A stretch of 64,000 nt of DNA from Marsupella aquatica. Its lineage: Eukaryota > Marchantiophyta. The notes under the pieces are model-generated. The model was not told the origin of the DNA and ran no database searches. It saw only the letters and a list, made by a program, of their open reading frames with translations. Position numbers and translations under genes: made by a program. Location: positions 19,530,001 through 19,594,000 of the forward strand of contig OZ316894.1 of NCBI GenBank assembly GCA_973895155.1. The letters run 5' to 3'. This document shows positions 23,873-35,351 of this stretch, piece by piece. How positions within the stretch are numbered: position 1 is the first letter of the stretch; each line of letters begins with the position of its first letter.

Positions 23873-24334
23873 GTGGGAGGAAACAAAGGCACATTCACAT
23901 AGTAAAAACCCTGTTGAAGTGTTCACATCTGGCTTCTTCCTGAGAGTGTGCACTTAGAGATACATGTATCTTTGGCAGTGGTGCATTGTACAGTCACCTC
24001 TGCCTAATTGCACACTCCATAAAGTGCAAACCCTGGCTTATTGTCAGGTGGACTGTTCCTTCACTTTTTCCATATAGTTGCACTTTATTAAGTACAAGAG
24101 GTCTCCACTAAGTGACAATCTATAACTGCAAAACCCTCTATGAGGGTATGTGTACACTTATGAATAAGAGCATGAATTCTATGTGGAAATCTTTCTGTAT
24201 GTGTACACAGTTTTTACAGAGTAATTATAACATAGATATAAAAGATTGGTCTAAGCAAGGATGTATCCAGTCCAAGGGAAGGCACGAGAAATCTGCCCCA
24301 ACACAACGTGGCAGCTCTGGAGCGCGATAGGGGA

Positions 24335-24625
24335 CAGAGGCACAATGAATGTCTGGGCATTGTCAAGGCACAATAAATGCAAAGTCAGACAAAGTGCACT
24401 TATCAATTTTATCTTGTAGTGCAAATTACATGTAAGTACAATAATATATGTATGGACAATGTCATGGCCTAGATAAGTGCAAATTCAGGGAAAATGCTCT
24501 TATCAAATAATCCAAAAAGTAAGTGCAAGAGAATGTCTGAACATTGTTGAGGCAAAGATAAGTGCAAAGTCAGAGAATGTGCACTTATAAGGTAGTGCAA
24601 AACACATGTAAGTGCACGACACGAG
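24335..24625. repeat. Diverged repeats built on AAGTGCAAA
   Basis: Recurring blocks read GAATGTCTG.(A)CATTGT..AGGC, then GATAAGTGCAAA.TCAG, then TGCACTTAT and TAGTGCAAA..ACATGTAAGT. At least two long and one partial copies are visible. No coding content. Confidence 0.6.
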
Positions 24626-26600
24626 CTTCTCCTTGAGAGTTGTAAAATATAGCACCTTCGGATCACTCGGGTCCCTCTTCTCTCAAAGATAAATCGATGC
24701 TCGAGGCAAATCTCTAAATTGTTGAATCCTAACTGTGTAATCCACCTGATCTCTAGAAGGCGAGATTGAGGTTCTGCTTTCTAAAAAACTAAGGCAAAAG
24801 ACAGATTGCTGAGGTTGTCTGTGTTGCGAGATCTTTCTTTCGAAACCGAGATTGCCTTGTGCTTCGAGATTGTGGCATTACAGATCAGTTCTGAAGGGCC
24901 GATTGGTCGTACTGTAGTAGTGTGAAGCTCGTCTCCAGATGGATGGTTGTTGGACTGTGATCCTCGCATTGAATCTCAAAACGAAAGCGTTTCCCCAAAA
25001 GCCTGAAATCTGTACCAGTTTCTGATGACTTCTTTTGCCGCAGTTGATAATGGTGCATGGTTGATAATACGTTTAGACATGTCGGCAGGACAGGTCCGGG
25101 AGTGTCTCAAACTGTTTAGCCGCCTCCTTTCCCAGAATATGCACTCATTTTCTTCTACTTTCTGTACTCCGATCTGGTTCTTCGTTGAGCTCGTTCAGTC
25201 CAGTGCACTCTGTAAATGGAAGTAATTTTTTCCAACGACACCGTTGCTCCTGCGGTAATTCGGTCCATTGGACGAACCTGCATCGGCTGCAAGATGAAGT
25301 ACATACTTGAAGGTAACGTCACATGGCAGTGGAGTCTCCGGTCCTACCCGGCTACTGGATTTTTTGACCTCGGAAGACATTTTCTGTACACAGAAAGAAG
25401 CAAACGCTCCCGAGCTCCCCCCCGAAGGAAGCAGGAATGCAACAGATTGGATCACTTGCAGTAGCTCGAGCGAGGTCGAGTCACCGCCGATGCTGAGCTA
25501 CGTTATGACGTCATTCGGGAGGAACGTACTAAGGTGGACCGATAAATGAAAGGACCCACCAGATGATGCCAAAAACGGAAACCCACGAAGAACCTGCGCA
25601 AATCATACAGAAAAGGGAAATAATCGCAGAGAGAGGGAATGTGGACATACTCTGTATCTCTACTGCCTCCAACCTCCTGGACATTAACAGAGAATGGATC
25701 AAAGTGAGAAATCAGCTCGACCCACATTTTCACCGGGGACGTTTGGACTCGAAGCTCTGCTGTGTTGGGGGCGTTGTCAGTTGGTCCTGCAGGAAACGTA
25801 GCTCACGAAGGTACTGTAATTCTTTCCATCCTTGCGTTATTTCGGGTGCGTCGATAGCTCAGTCATCAATACATTCGAGTCTGCACATGTGACGATCCCA
25901 ACTTCCAGTTTGAAACTGAAGCTTTCTTAGTTTCGTGAGAAGGGTTCCACAAGTAAGTCAGGAATTTTAGCGAGAATTAGACAGGGCAATGTGTGTGCGT
26001 ACGGAACATCGTGAGACACACAGTGGTGTGTCTAATTAGGCAACCGTTCTTGTTACAGTCTCTAAATATTTCTGAATGGAGCTCCCAACACGTTTAAGTC
26101 TTAGTTTCCTTTACTGGGTGTTCCCAAACATACTCTCCTGAAACGTTCCGTTTTCTGAATGGTAATTTTCTCACGGAAGTTCTGCCATCAGTCATAGTTT
26201 CTCAGAACGCACGAACAGTCTCCTCGGGCAATGTCAGAATGAAAACTTATTTAGAAATCTTCTTTCGTGAGCTATCTTGTGAGACGCTATGCTAGATGAT
26301 CATTCGACACTCCTCTCAATTGAGACTGCACTGCAGAGCAAGCTTACGATATGAGTTAGATCTGGACATCACATACGATTGGCGGTAAGCCCCACCTTGC
26401 TTGGAATTTCTCCCCTTCAGTTCCAGGCAGTGCGAGAACGATCTGCCCTTACTGTTTGCGTCTCATTAGAATTCACTGAGCTGGAATTTTACAATTGCAA
26501 CGTTTGGACTTCTTATACGGCCGAGAATCTAACCTTGTAGACATGCGTGCTCTGGCTATAAAGAAACTAATATGGAATAATGTTTGCAGGGACTTTAAAT

Positions 26601-29333
26601 ATGGCAAAAGCTGGGAAGATTACTCTTCATGCTGTTGACAGCAGCCCTTGCTGCTGGCGCGTACGAATGGCTCTCGACTTCAAGGGTCTGATCTACAATT
26701 TCTAATATAGTCTGTGACCAGAAGTTGAACATAAGTAAACTGATGGAGGAATTTAGACATCGCCGTCTTGCCACTAAGACTATGTATAATGAGAGCTCCG
26801 CCAGTTGTCGCACTACAATCAGGTGGCCTAATTTAGGGCCTGGTTAAGTACTGCTAGCTGTTAGTTACGACTTGTTCAAGTCTTCTGGAGTTAACGTTTG
26901 GCAAATGAGTAATGCTCTCTATTCAATGTATCTTAATGCAGGAATTTCCTACGATTATAAGCGTTGGAATCTCAGCGCAGGCGAACATTTGAGCGAAGGT
27001 GCGGGTTTCGTTGTTATCTCTCTTTATGTTGCCCCATTGGTTTCCTCTTCATCCATGAGTGGTTATGAAACGACAGCCCTTGAGGCACGATTTGGGCCTG
27101 TCAACCTACATGTCGGATGGCGTACACCGTGTGTCTAGTTGTGACCATTCAAGGAGTTCCGATTTGTGGCTTGAAAGATTGGTTGTTGTTAATTTACTCT
27201 TATTGACATGTGTCTCTGATTCTTAGCCCACTATGCTCAGTCATTGCTATCTCCTATTTCAGTATGTTTTGCCACGTCTGTGACATGTAGAGTATAAGAA
27301 GATTAGCCCTCTCCAATTGGTACCCGCACTGAAGATAGATGGAGCAGTACTCAATGACTCCATTGCCATCATGGAGGTAATGTCTTCTCAGCTTTCGCTG
27401 TTTCCAATCAAAGGGGAGGCACTCACTTTCATGTTCAAACCTTTCATCGAGTTTGTTTTTCAGAGTTCACTTCAAAGACGACAATCACCTCTTTTGAAAG
27501 CAAAACGACTATCTTACAATTGGTTTGCGATTCCTTCTAAGGCATTCCTTGTAAATGCGTGGGGAAATGCAGTACCTAGAAGAGCGATTTCCAGAGAAAC
27601 CTTTATTGCCAAAGGATCTTGTCAAAAGAGCAGCTGTCCGGTCGGTACGTTGAAAACTCAGTACCTAAGAAATATTATGTGAACAGTACCAGAGAATATT
27701 ATGTTAATTGCTCCTTTCATCCATGACGATCTATTCCTCAAACTCGCAAATTTATGATTTGTGCGTGCGGCTTTTGCATCGGTTGGTTGGTCTGTAAGTG
27801 CTTCATACTGTTGATCAAGGTACATAATCTCTCAGGCCTCTAAGAAACTGTTAGTATTGATGAAACAGTTCGTGAATATCATTGCATCCGGGATACAACC
27901 ATTGCAAAATCTCCGAGTTCGGGTATTCATTCTTCACATCAATTTAACGAAAATATTGTTAATTGACGTGAGGTTGTTATTGAGCTAGCAGGAAATGGCA
28001 TGATAGACAAGCTCATTTGAGTGCTGCGAAATCAGGTTTATGATGTAAACCTTGCAAAGTCGATGTAGAGCTGGACCAGAAGCTTTGTGAGTACTGCGAT
28101 GACCACGATACTGTTTTGATGAAGTCGTGATTGTCGTAGATGTTATTGCTATGCGCCTACTCAGAATTTATTTGTGGAATGCTCACTGTGGTTGAATTCC
28201 AGAATTCGATCGGTGCAATGGCGGGAGATGATGCGGAGTTTGAATGGGTTAAGAAGTGGATGATTAGAGGGTTTGAAGGTAAGGACAATGTTTGGATGGT
28301 AAACTTGTGCATAGGGACATGTAGTGGAAGCTAACCCACAATCCCCCCTGGCCCCCATAAAGAGGGAGTGTTCTTGGCTTTATCCCTTCTAGTGTGGTAG
28401 ACTAAGTTATGTAAACTCGGACCGAATCTCTGTCGCAAAACTGATGCTCATATGGGACCTCTGGAAAAGTGCATTTTGACGTGGATGACACTTTGCTACA
28501 CTCAATGAATTGTAGTTCTACCATAGCCTCGTCTTGTATTGCTCAAGATTTATCCAACAGGATTTTCTCAGCTGTATATAATTATTCTTAGGTACAACAC
28601 AGGAGATAGGCATTTCAACTTCATTCGTTTAAAGTTCCTTTTTGTCTGCAGCTCTTGAGGCCAGTGTCAAGGAAACAGCTGGGAAGTTTTGCTTTGGTAG
28701 TGAGGTTACTATGGTAAGTTGAAGTGTTGCACGTTGATTCAGAATTATTGACGTGTTTTGCAATTGACTACATTCGGAACTGTGTAAATAGCATAGTGGT
28801 TTCTCTCATATTCTCTATTGACTCGGAAGCACAATCTGAAATGGTGAACTGCAGAGTGTTTCAGCCATATGGGGTCTTTGTCTGCGGGTCTTTCGAGTTA
28901 CTACTCTTTTCTGTCTTGGTTTGACTATTTGTCCTAGATGTGCTTTGAATTCTTTCTTGAGAAGCAGGCAACAAAGACATATATAGCTAATCCACATGAA
29001 TTTATAACTATGCAGGCTGATGTCACGTTTGTCCCTCAGTCACGCAGTGCCAATCGCTACAAAATAGATTTGGTACGTCTGGTTGTTAATGTTTGCGTTT
29101 GAGTTGATATTATTTGTTGAGACGACTAAATATCACTTTGTTGTTCCGTGGTTAGCTAAAAAGCTTTCAGTCTTCTTGCTATTCAAAAATATCTGTCTAC
29201 CGTTTTATAAGCTGACAAATTCTCCTGGCAGGGAAAGTTTCCGACTCTGCAAAAGATTGAACGAAATCTCGAGCAACTGGAGTTGGTGAAGAACTCAACT
29301 CCTGAGCGATTGGCAGATCTTCGAAAAGATTGA
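26601..29333 (+). CDS. GSTZ: Zeta-class glutathione S-transferase / maleylacetoacetate isomerase-like, copy A
   Basis: Nine exons (26601-26685, 26942-26998, 27291-27376, 27573-27644, 27869-27922, 28203-28278, 28652-28713, 29016-29072, 29232-29333) join in phase to 216 residues, the usual zeta length. The N-terminal thioredoxin-like domain has HAVDSSPCCWRVRMALDFKG and PLQLVPALKIDGAVLNDSIAI. The all-helical C-terminal domain has YLEERFPEKPLLPKDLVKRA, the zeta hallmark ASGIQPLQNL, and ADVTFVPQ. Zeta GSTs isomerise maleylacetoacetate with glutathione in tyrosine breakdown and can act on haloacids. The usual SSC at the active site reads SPC here, so Ser is replaced by Pro next to the catalytic Cys; activity may differ. 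The first donor, G|GTCTGA, is weak but is conserved in copy B. The start ATG follows a leader-intron acceptor. Confidence 0.92.
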
Positions 29334-29753
29334 GATTCCTTTTCTCAGATTAACGTAGCAAGTGTTAAGTTGTCCATCTAAGGGCTTATGCACTGAAGGG
29401 ATGTCCATGTTATTGTTTGAATCGAGGCCTCTCATTGAAAATATCATGGAATTACTGTGGAAGAGATTGCTCTCTCCATTCGACGTCTAAAATTTGGTGT
29501 TCTGATCTGTTGGTGGGAAGTCATCAAACTGTCATTCGTGTGAATCAATATGAGGGTTTGTTGGTTTAGGTAATAGATAGTGAATATAACAATTCTAAAA
29601 AATACTTGAAAACACCAGAAATGACGAAAGTAGCTGTAAGACATTGATTGGAATTACGCCACATTTGATTTTTCTTCGAAAATGAGGGGCAATCCTCATC
29701 AGTTACAGGCAAGGGGGCAAAAACCACCCAAGCCAAAAGAAACACCTGGCCTA

Positions 29754-29779
29754 ACACACACACACACACACACACACAA
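29754..29779. repeat. CA microsatellite
   Basis: About 12-13 uninterrupted CA units. Confidence 0.9.
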
Positions 29780-30210
29780 GGAAATCCTAATTAGGCCATG
29801 CCATTACCAGCCAGACATGCTGTGGCTCGGGTCGGTACCAGTACTGGGACACCCACTAGACAGTGTTATAGACTAAATTAGTGAGCCATGTTTTCGTGCT
29901 GGTACCAATTTTTCTCACACTGATGCTGTTGCTTTACCTGCCTTTCCAAATATACACAACAGTTACCTTTTCAGAAAGTCTCGTATCTGATCTATCAAGT
30001 TCTTTGTGGATCACTATCATCATCGTCGTCTGTGAGAACCTGCAGAATCTCAGCAGTTGCAATGGAGCAGAATAAGCTTGAGTCATCTATAATTGTTTTC
30101 TGAAGTTGTCTCGATTTCTGGGCTTGATCTATTCTTCCAGCTGACTCTATTAGCTGATTTCAATCGTTATGGCTCTTTCAGGAATTGAACATCCTAAAGT
30201 ATAATACACA

Positions 30211-31262
30211 GTTGCGCCACTTTTTAGAGTGGTCGTCATTCAAATTTGCAGGGCATAAAAATTAAAAAATGTGATCAAAGGTAAGTAATAAAATAAAGTG
30301 TGAATTGAGTTTAGTGTGACACAAAAAGTTACACCATTGTACACCACAAGCCAAATAACCACACGAGACACCCCAAAAAAGTGAAAGCCTTTAATTAATG
30401 CACGAGAATCAATGCACGAGGATCAAGGAGGATACTCCCTCCAGGTCTCCATGATTCGTATTGTACATACTCAGAGTATTCTACATATTCAATATTATGT
30501 GTAACATAGTTTTGTATAATAGTGTTAAGAGGAGTTTAATTGCTAATAACATTTTAGTCACTTGATCAATAAAAAATTGTTTCTCCCAATATTTGTGGTG
30601 ATTTTTAGAGTCATTTGCACTATCATTTTCAATGCTGAAAAACAAAAGTAATAAGGCCCAAAGACATAGTGAAACGCATGACACGGGCGTTGATGGCAAG
30701 GTGTCGGGCAAGGGGCACACTGACAATGTAGGGCAGCCCCTCGAAGGGCTCCAGTCGCGCACGGGTGGGGAGAGAGGGGGTGGCAAGCGAGTGGAGTGAT
30801 GGTGAAATGGGCAAAAGGGGGAGGTTAAGGTTTAAAAGGAACATAAGAGGAAAAAGGTTAAAAAGGGGGCAAAAACACCTCTCATTTTGTTATACTTTTG
30901 TGGTTGTCATAGCCAGTGGTTTGTGCAATGACGTCTTTTATTCAAAGAATTTTTTTGTGCAAGTAGAAAAAGGAAAAAGGGAACTTTTGTGGCTACCGTA
31001 GCCAGTATTTTGCACTGACAATGATATCTTTCACTCAACAAAAAGTTTTGTGCAATTTTTTATTCAACGATATCTTTTGCACCATGAGCTATTTCTCAAC
31101 AACATCTTTAACCAAACAACATCTTTTATGCAACACACGGGGATTGAAAAGATAGCGATAGAATGGTCATCTTTGCTAAACCCTAAAACCTTAAACCTGA
31201 AATCGATAATATAACATTGCGCCAATGTATAGAGTGGTTGCCATTCAAATGCAAGGGCATTT
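30211..31262. repeat. Imperfect direct repeat pair about 1 kb apart
   Basis: About 45 bp at 30211-30255 and 31217-31262 share TTGCGCCA, TAGAGTGGT, CATTCAAAT and AGGGCAT. The pair could mark the ends of an old insertion or simply be copies of the same dispersed repeat. The DNA between them is not coding. Confidence 0.45.
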
Positions 31263-31364
31263 TGGGTAAAAAAACAAACAAAGAAAAAAACTTGCTCCTT
31301 CTCTTCTTGACTTTTTATTTCATAACATCTTTCACATAATAACAACTTGGATGAAACAACACCT

Positions 31365-31535
31365 ATTTTTTCTTTATAACATCTTTTACTTCACGATATC
31401 TTTGGCAAAATGACACATTTTTCTTATCAACATCTTTCACATAATGGCATCTTTGGCAAAATGACTTCTTTGGCAAAATGACTTCTTTGGCAAAATGACT
31501 TGAAGGACATCTTTTGTGCAATGCACGGATATTTT
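31365..31535. repeat. Short simple-repeat array related to the next minisatellite
   Basis: Repeats of TTTGGCAAAATGACTTC, 15-17 bp, grade into the longer-unit minisatellite that follows. Confidence 0.65.
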
Positions 31536-31539
31536 CCCT

Positions 31540-32015
31540 CAACGATGTCTTGGCCGACACGACATCTTTTCCCTCAATGTCTTTGCCAACATGACATATT
31601 TTTTCTCAACGACATCTTGGCCGACATGACAATTTTTTTCTTGACTACATCTTGGCCGACATGACATCTTTTTTCTCAACAACTTCTTGGCCAAGATGAC
31701 ATATTTTTTCTCAACGACCTCTTGGCCGACATGACATATTTTTTTCTCAATGACTTCTTTTCTCTCAACGACCTCTTGGCCATCTTTTTTTCTCAACGAC
31801 TTCTTTTCTCTCAACGACCTCTTGGCCGACACAACATCTTTTCTCTCCACGACCTCTTGGCCGGCACTACATCTTTTCTCTCCACGACCTCTTGGCCGAC
31901 ACTACATCTTTTCTCTCCACGACCTCTTGGCCGACACGACATCTTTTCTCTCAATGACCTCTTGGCCGACACGACATCTTTTTTTCTCAACGACATCTTG
32001 GCCGACATGACTTCT
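31540..32015. repeat. Minisatellite, unit about 34 bp, roughly 14 copies
   Basis: The unit is built on CTCTTGGCCGACACGACATC followed by TTTTCTCTCAACGAC. Copies differ by single bases and by the length of the T run. Because the unit is rarely interrupted by stops, long frames stay open on both strands (for example LREKMSCRPR-like repeats on the minus strand); these are artefacts of the repeat. Confidence 0.9.
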
Positions 32016-33329
32016 TTTGTATTGAGCTATAGTATATAGTACAATAATAGAGCCATAAGGATTGAACTCAACCAATAGAGTCCAGCAACAATATTGAGAA
32101 GAGCATAATTGGTGAAACAATTAGTAAGTTGCCCCCAAAACGAATCTAATGAGGTAAGTTGTCCCTATGGATTAATTAGACCTCTGTGGTGAAAACCAAA
32201 GGAAACAACCCTAGGGGCCAAAGAAAAGGCAGACAAGACAGCACAACATTGCTAGCCAACAAGAGACAAACCCAGGGATCTAGGTCCTGACCACACATTC
32301 CAACTATTTGAGCTATTTATGGCAGTCGGATTTGGGGGCAATGTAGTAATTCCCTAGCTGCTCTAGACGATAATAAGATCGTCTATCCATCAGTGCACAT
32401 GGAGTTGAAACATGCAGGCAGACAGCGACAGCAACCAGACGCAGCATACCTCATGCACTCAAACTGAGTCACCTAGCGGCCAGGTAGCCACATTTTGACT
32501 GTTGAAAACTCCTTCATTGTAGTAATTCTTACAAAGAAATTTATTTATGCCAACCTCCCCCTGCATGCTTAGTGGTTGTGCAAAGAAGTAAGTTGAGAAG
32601 TGAGTTGAGAATGTGGATCACCTCTGTTGATAACTGATCCACATTTCCCCTATACCCAGACAAAAAGAGTACATTTTTGTTCTCTAAACTATGTACTTTA
32701 GTTGCACATAACATAATTATCTCAAAAAGCAATAAGACATGTGATTATTAGTATATATATTTATCAAAGGTGGCCCTCTTTCACTCCGTCTTGCCAGAAC
32801 TGAAACCAAAAGATTTTAGGGGGAAATTTAGTAATCAACTTTTTAGTACATTGCCACTAAAGATGTTTTAATTAACAATACTATCATTGTTTTTGTATTA
32901 ATATTGTTCTCTAAGTTGCATTAGTAAACTTCTAGTCCATATACAAAACTGTGACATATTTGTAAATACAACAATAATTGTGACAGTAATGTCAATTGGA
33001 ACATGAGAAGTTAGTGGCAAAAAATAGATAAAACAAACTTGATTTAGTAATTCAATTTGGTGGGTCACTAGTAAAAAATGTAACTAAGTGTGGCAAGCTA
33101 CACACAATTCCATTTTGTACAATTAATAACTATATAGAATCCCATAGGACTCCCTTAGTATTCTATACAAATATAAACTGGAGAAATCCAGAAACCCCAT
33201 AGAACTCCCATATAATTCCATAGAACCCTCACCCACTTTCCCCATGTTTTGCTTGGTTGCCCTGGTTCCTTTGGGCTTCCTTTTTTTTGTTTGCCTTGAA
33301 TACCAAAAGCTCACCCATCCAACAGAGGA

Positions 33330-33775
33330 TAGACCTTCAAATCCGGAGCATGCACCTCTGTAGGGTAGTCCACAAGGGGGGTCATACCCAGTACCAGGAA
33401 GGAGAGAAGGTTGGATTAGAGCCCCAACGAAGACCAGATAGATGATCAACTCTGGAGCAGGCACCTCTATCTATAAGGTAGCCCACAAGGGGGGAGATGG
33501 TTGGACCAGAGCCCCAAAGAGGACCAGATAGACAATCAACTTTGGAGCATGCACCTCAGTAGGGGTAGCCCACAAGGGGGGTCATACCCAGTATCAGGAG
33601 GGAGAGGGGGTTAGACCAGAGACCCAAAGTGGACCAACCAGGGGCTGAGGAGAAACCAGGACTAGTAGGGGTAGCCCACAAGTGGGGTCATACCCACTAT
33701 CAGGAGGGAGAGAGGTATAGACCAGAGACCCAAAGCTGACCAGCCAGGGGCTGAGGAGAAACCAGGACTCCCAAG
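33330..33775. repeat. Tandem repeats of about 105-130 bp
   Basis: Blocks share GGAGCATGCACCTC, GTAGCCCACAAGGGGGGTCA, TACCCAGTATCAGGAGGGAG and GACCAGAGACCCAAAG. The last two units add CCAGGGGCTGAGGAGAAACC. About four units of varying length are visible. Confidence 0.8.
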
Positions 33776-34787
33776 ACTACACCCTACCTACATACACTCA
33801 CCTTCCACAACCCTTGCATGTGTGGGTTCTAGGCTTCCCCTGGCCAACTCACCAGTGCCAGTTGGTTCTGTGGGCTTCCTTTTGCTTTCACAGAATTTTC
33901 TGTTTTTTCGCAAAAGTCGTCATCCTGTAGCTCAGCATCCCCGCAGTCACGCGTCAGCTAGACCTCACTCGAGCTGCTGCAAACGAATGCACTCTTGAAG
34001 TGCACGACCTCCATGGACAGTACTTCCATGTCGACAAGACACGAGAACATTGCATCTTCAAGGCAATCTTCGAGGTTTTGCTCTCCAGGCCATCCCAATT
34101 GTAAGAATACTATGCTGTAGTTGTACCACGGTGTCTCGACTGCCTGCAACATCCAACCGAAACGGAGAAAGGAAGAAAGTGAGAGCGTGAGGAATCAGCT
34201 TGACCCACCTTTTCACCCTTCAATTCTGGAGTCGAAGCTCGGCAAGTTTGGGGAGGCATTGTCAGGTGGGCCTACTTTGTAACGTAGCCAATTGAAGTCT
34301 CACTTAGAAATCCAGAATGACTTGTCTTCTTTTGTCAGTCACTCTTTGAGGGCCTACGTTAATTTTGGGACGGGACCGCAGAGGAAATTCACGATTGGAC
34401 AAGGTTTAGATCTCGATCATTAGTTAGCTATGATTGACCGTAGAGGAAAATCCCAGCAACATGAGTCAAGTCAGAAAGCAACTGAGGAGTCCGAAAATGA
34501 GATGTCATTGTTACCTACACTCACGGAGGAATTACTGGAACACCAATGCCATCGGGTGTTTACTCGCCTCTAGGTCTGACCTGTGTTGGAATTTTTAGCT
34601 TCGGTACCCTGAGTGGGAGAATGATATGCCCTCACTCCTGTTTTTGCGTCTCACTAGATTTCACTCACCTGAATTTTCACAATTTTCACAATTGGGACTT
34701 TCACTACATGGCACAGAGTATGCTCTTGCGGAGGCACGAGCTTTGGATGGAAACTGATATGGGTTGACGTGTGCAGGGACATTCGTC

Positions 34788-35313
34788 ATGGCAAAAACTG
34801 GGAAGATTACTCTTCATGCTTTTCATACTAGCTCTTGCTCCTGGCGCGTCCGTCTGGCTCTCGACTTCAAGGGTCTGATTTACAAATTTCAAATTTAATC
34901 CTTGACCAAAAGTTGAACATTCGCCGTCTTGCCACCGAATTTATGTAAAGAGAGAGCTCCGTCAGTTTTCGTATTCTGATGAGGTGCCATGATTTGGGGG
35001 CTACGTAGATGCCGCTGTAAGTTAAGAGTATTCAAGTCTTCTCGAGTTGAAGTTTACCAAATGAGTAATGCCCTGTACTTTTCAAACATGTATGCTAATG
35101 CAGGAATTCCCTACGAGTATAGGGCTTGGAACATCAGCTCTGGGGAACATATTTGCGAAGGTGCGGCTTTGGCTGTTTATCTCCCTTTGTCTTGGCTCTT
35201 TGGTGTCTTCCTGTGAAGAAGGTTCTTTCAATGAGTGGTGATTATAAGAAATCTTTTCTCTTACTTCAATGCCGTTAGGGCCAGGGTGAAGCCTGTTAAC
35301 CTTCATGTCGGCT

Positions 35314-35351
<38 letters not shown>

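Larger units (their letters stand above)
23188..26600. other. Divergent spacer between PLP gene and first GSTZ gene
   Basis: This holds the promoters of two divergent genes. Tandem repeats occur at 23712-23872 and 24335-24625. From about 25640 the sequence is recognisably related to the region upstream of the second GSTZ gene (about 34170 on), so the duplicated block begins there. A TTTGCAG|GGAC acceptor just before 26590 suggests a leader intron. No further gene was recognised. Confidence 0.55.
29334..34787. other. Spacer between the two GSTZ genes, rich in satellites
   Basis: The 3' flank of copy A up to about 29570 resembles the 3' flank of copy B. After it come a CA microsatellite, an imperfect direct repeat pair near 30211 and 31214, the 31.4-32.0 kb minisatellites and the 33.3-33.8 kb repeats. 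From about 34170 the sequence is related to the region upstream of copy A. No intact gene was recognised. Confidence 0.55.

Noticed and set aside
31539-31850. 103-residue Lys/Glu-rich frame on the minus strand (and similar frames to 32120)
   Set aside because: It lies wholly in the 34-bp minisatellite; composition and periodicity are those of the repeat.
33958-34152. 64-residue minus-strand frame near the second GSTZ gene, with a short inverted match near 25455
   Set aside because: Only about 24 bp match, too little to support a divergent gene or inverted duplication.
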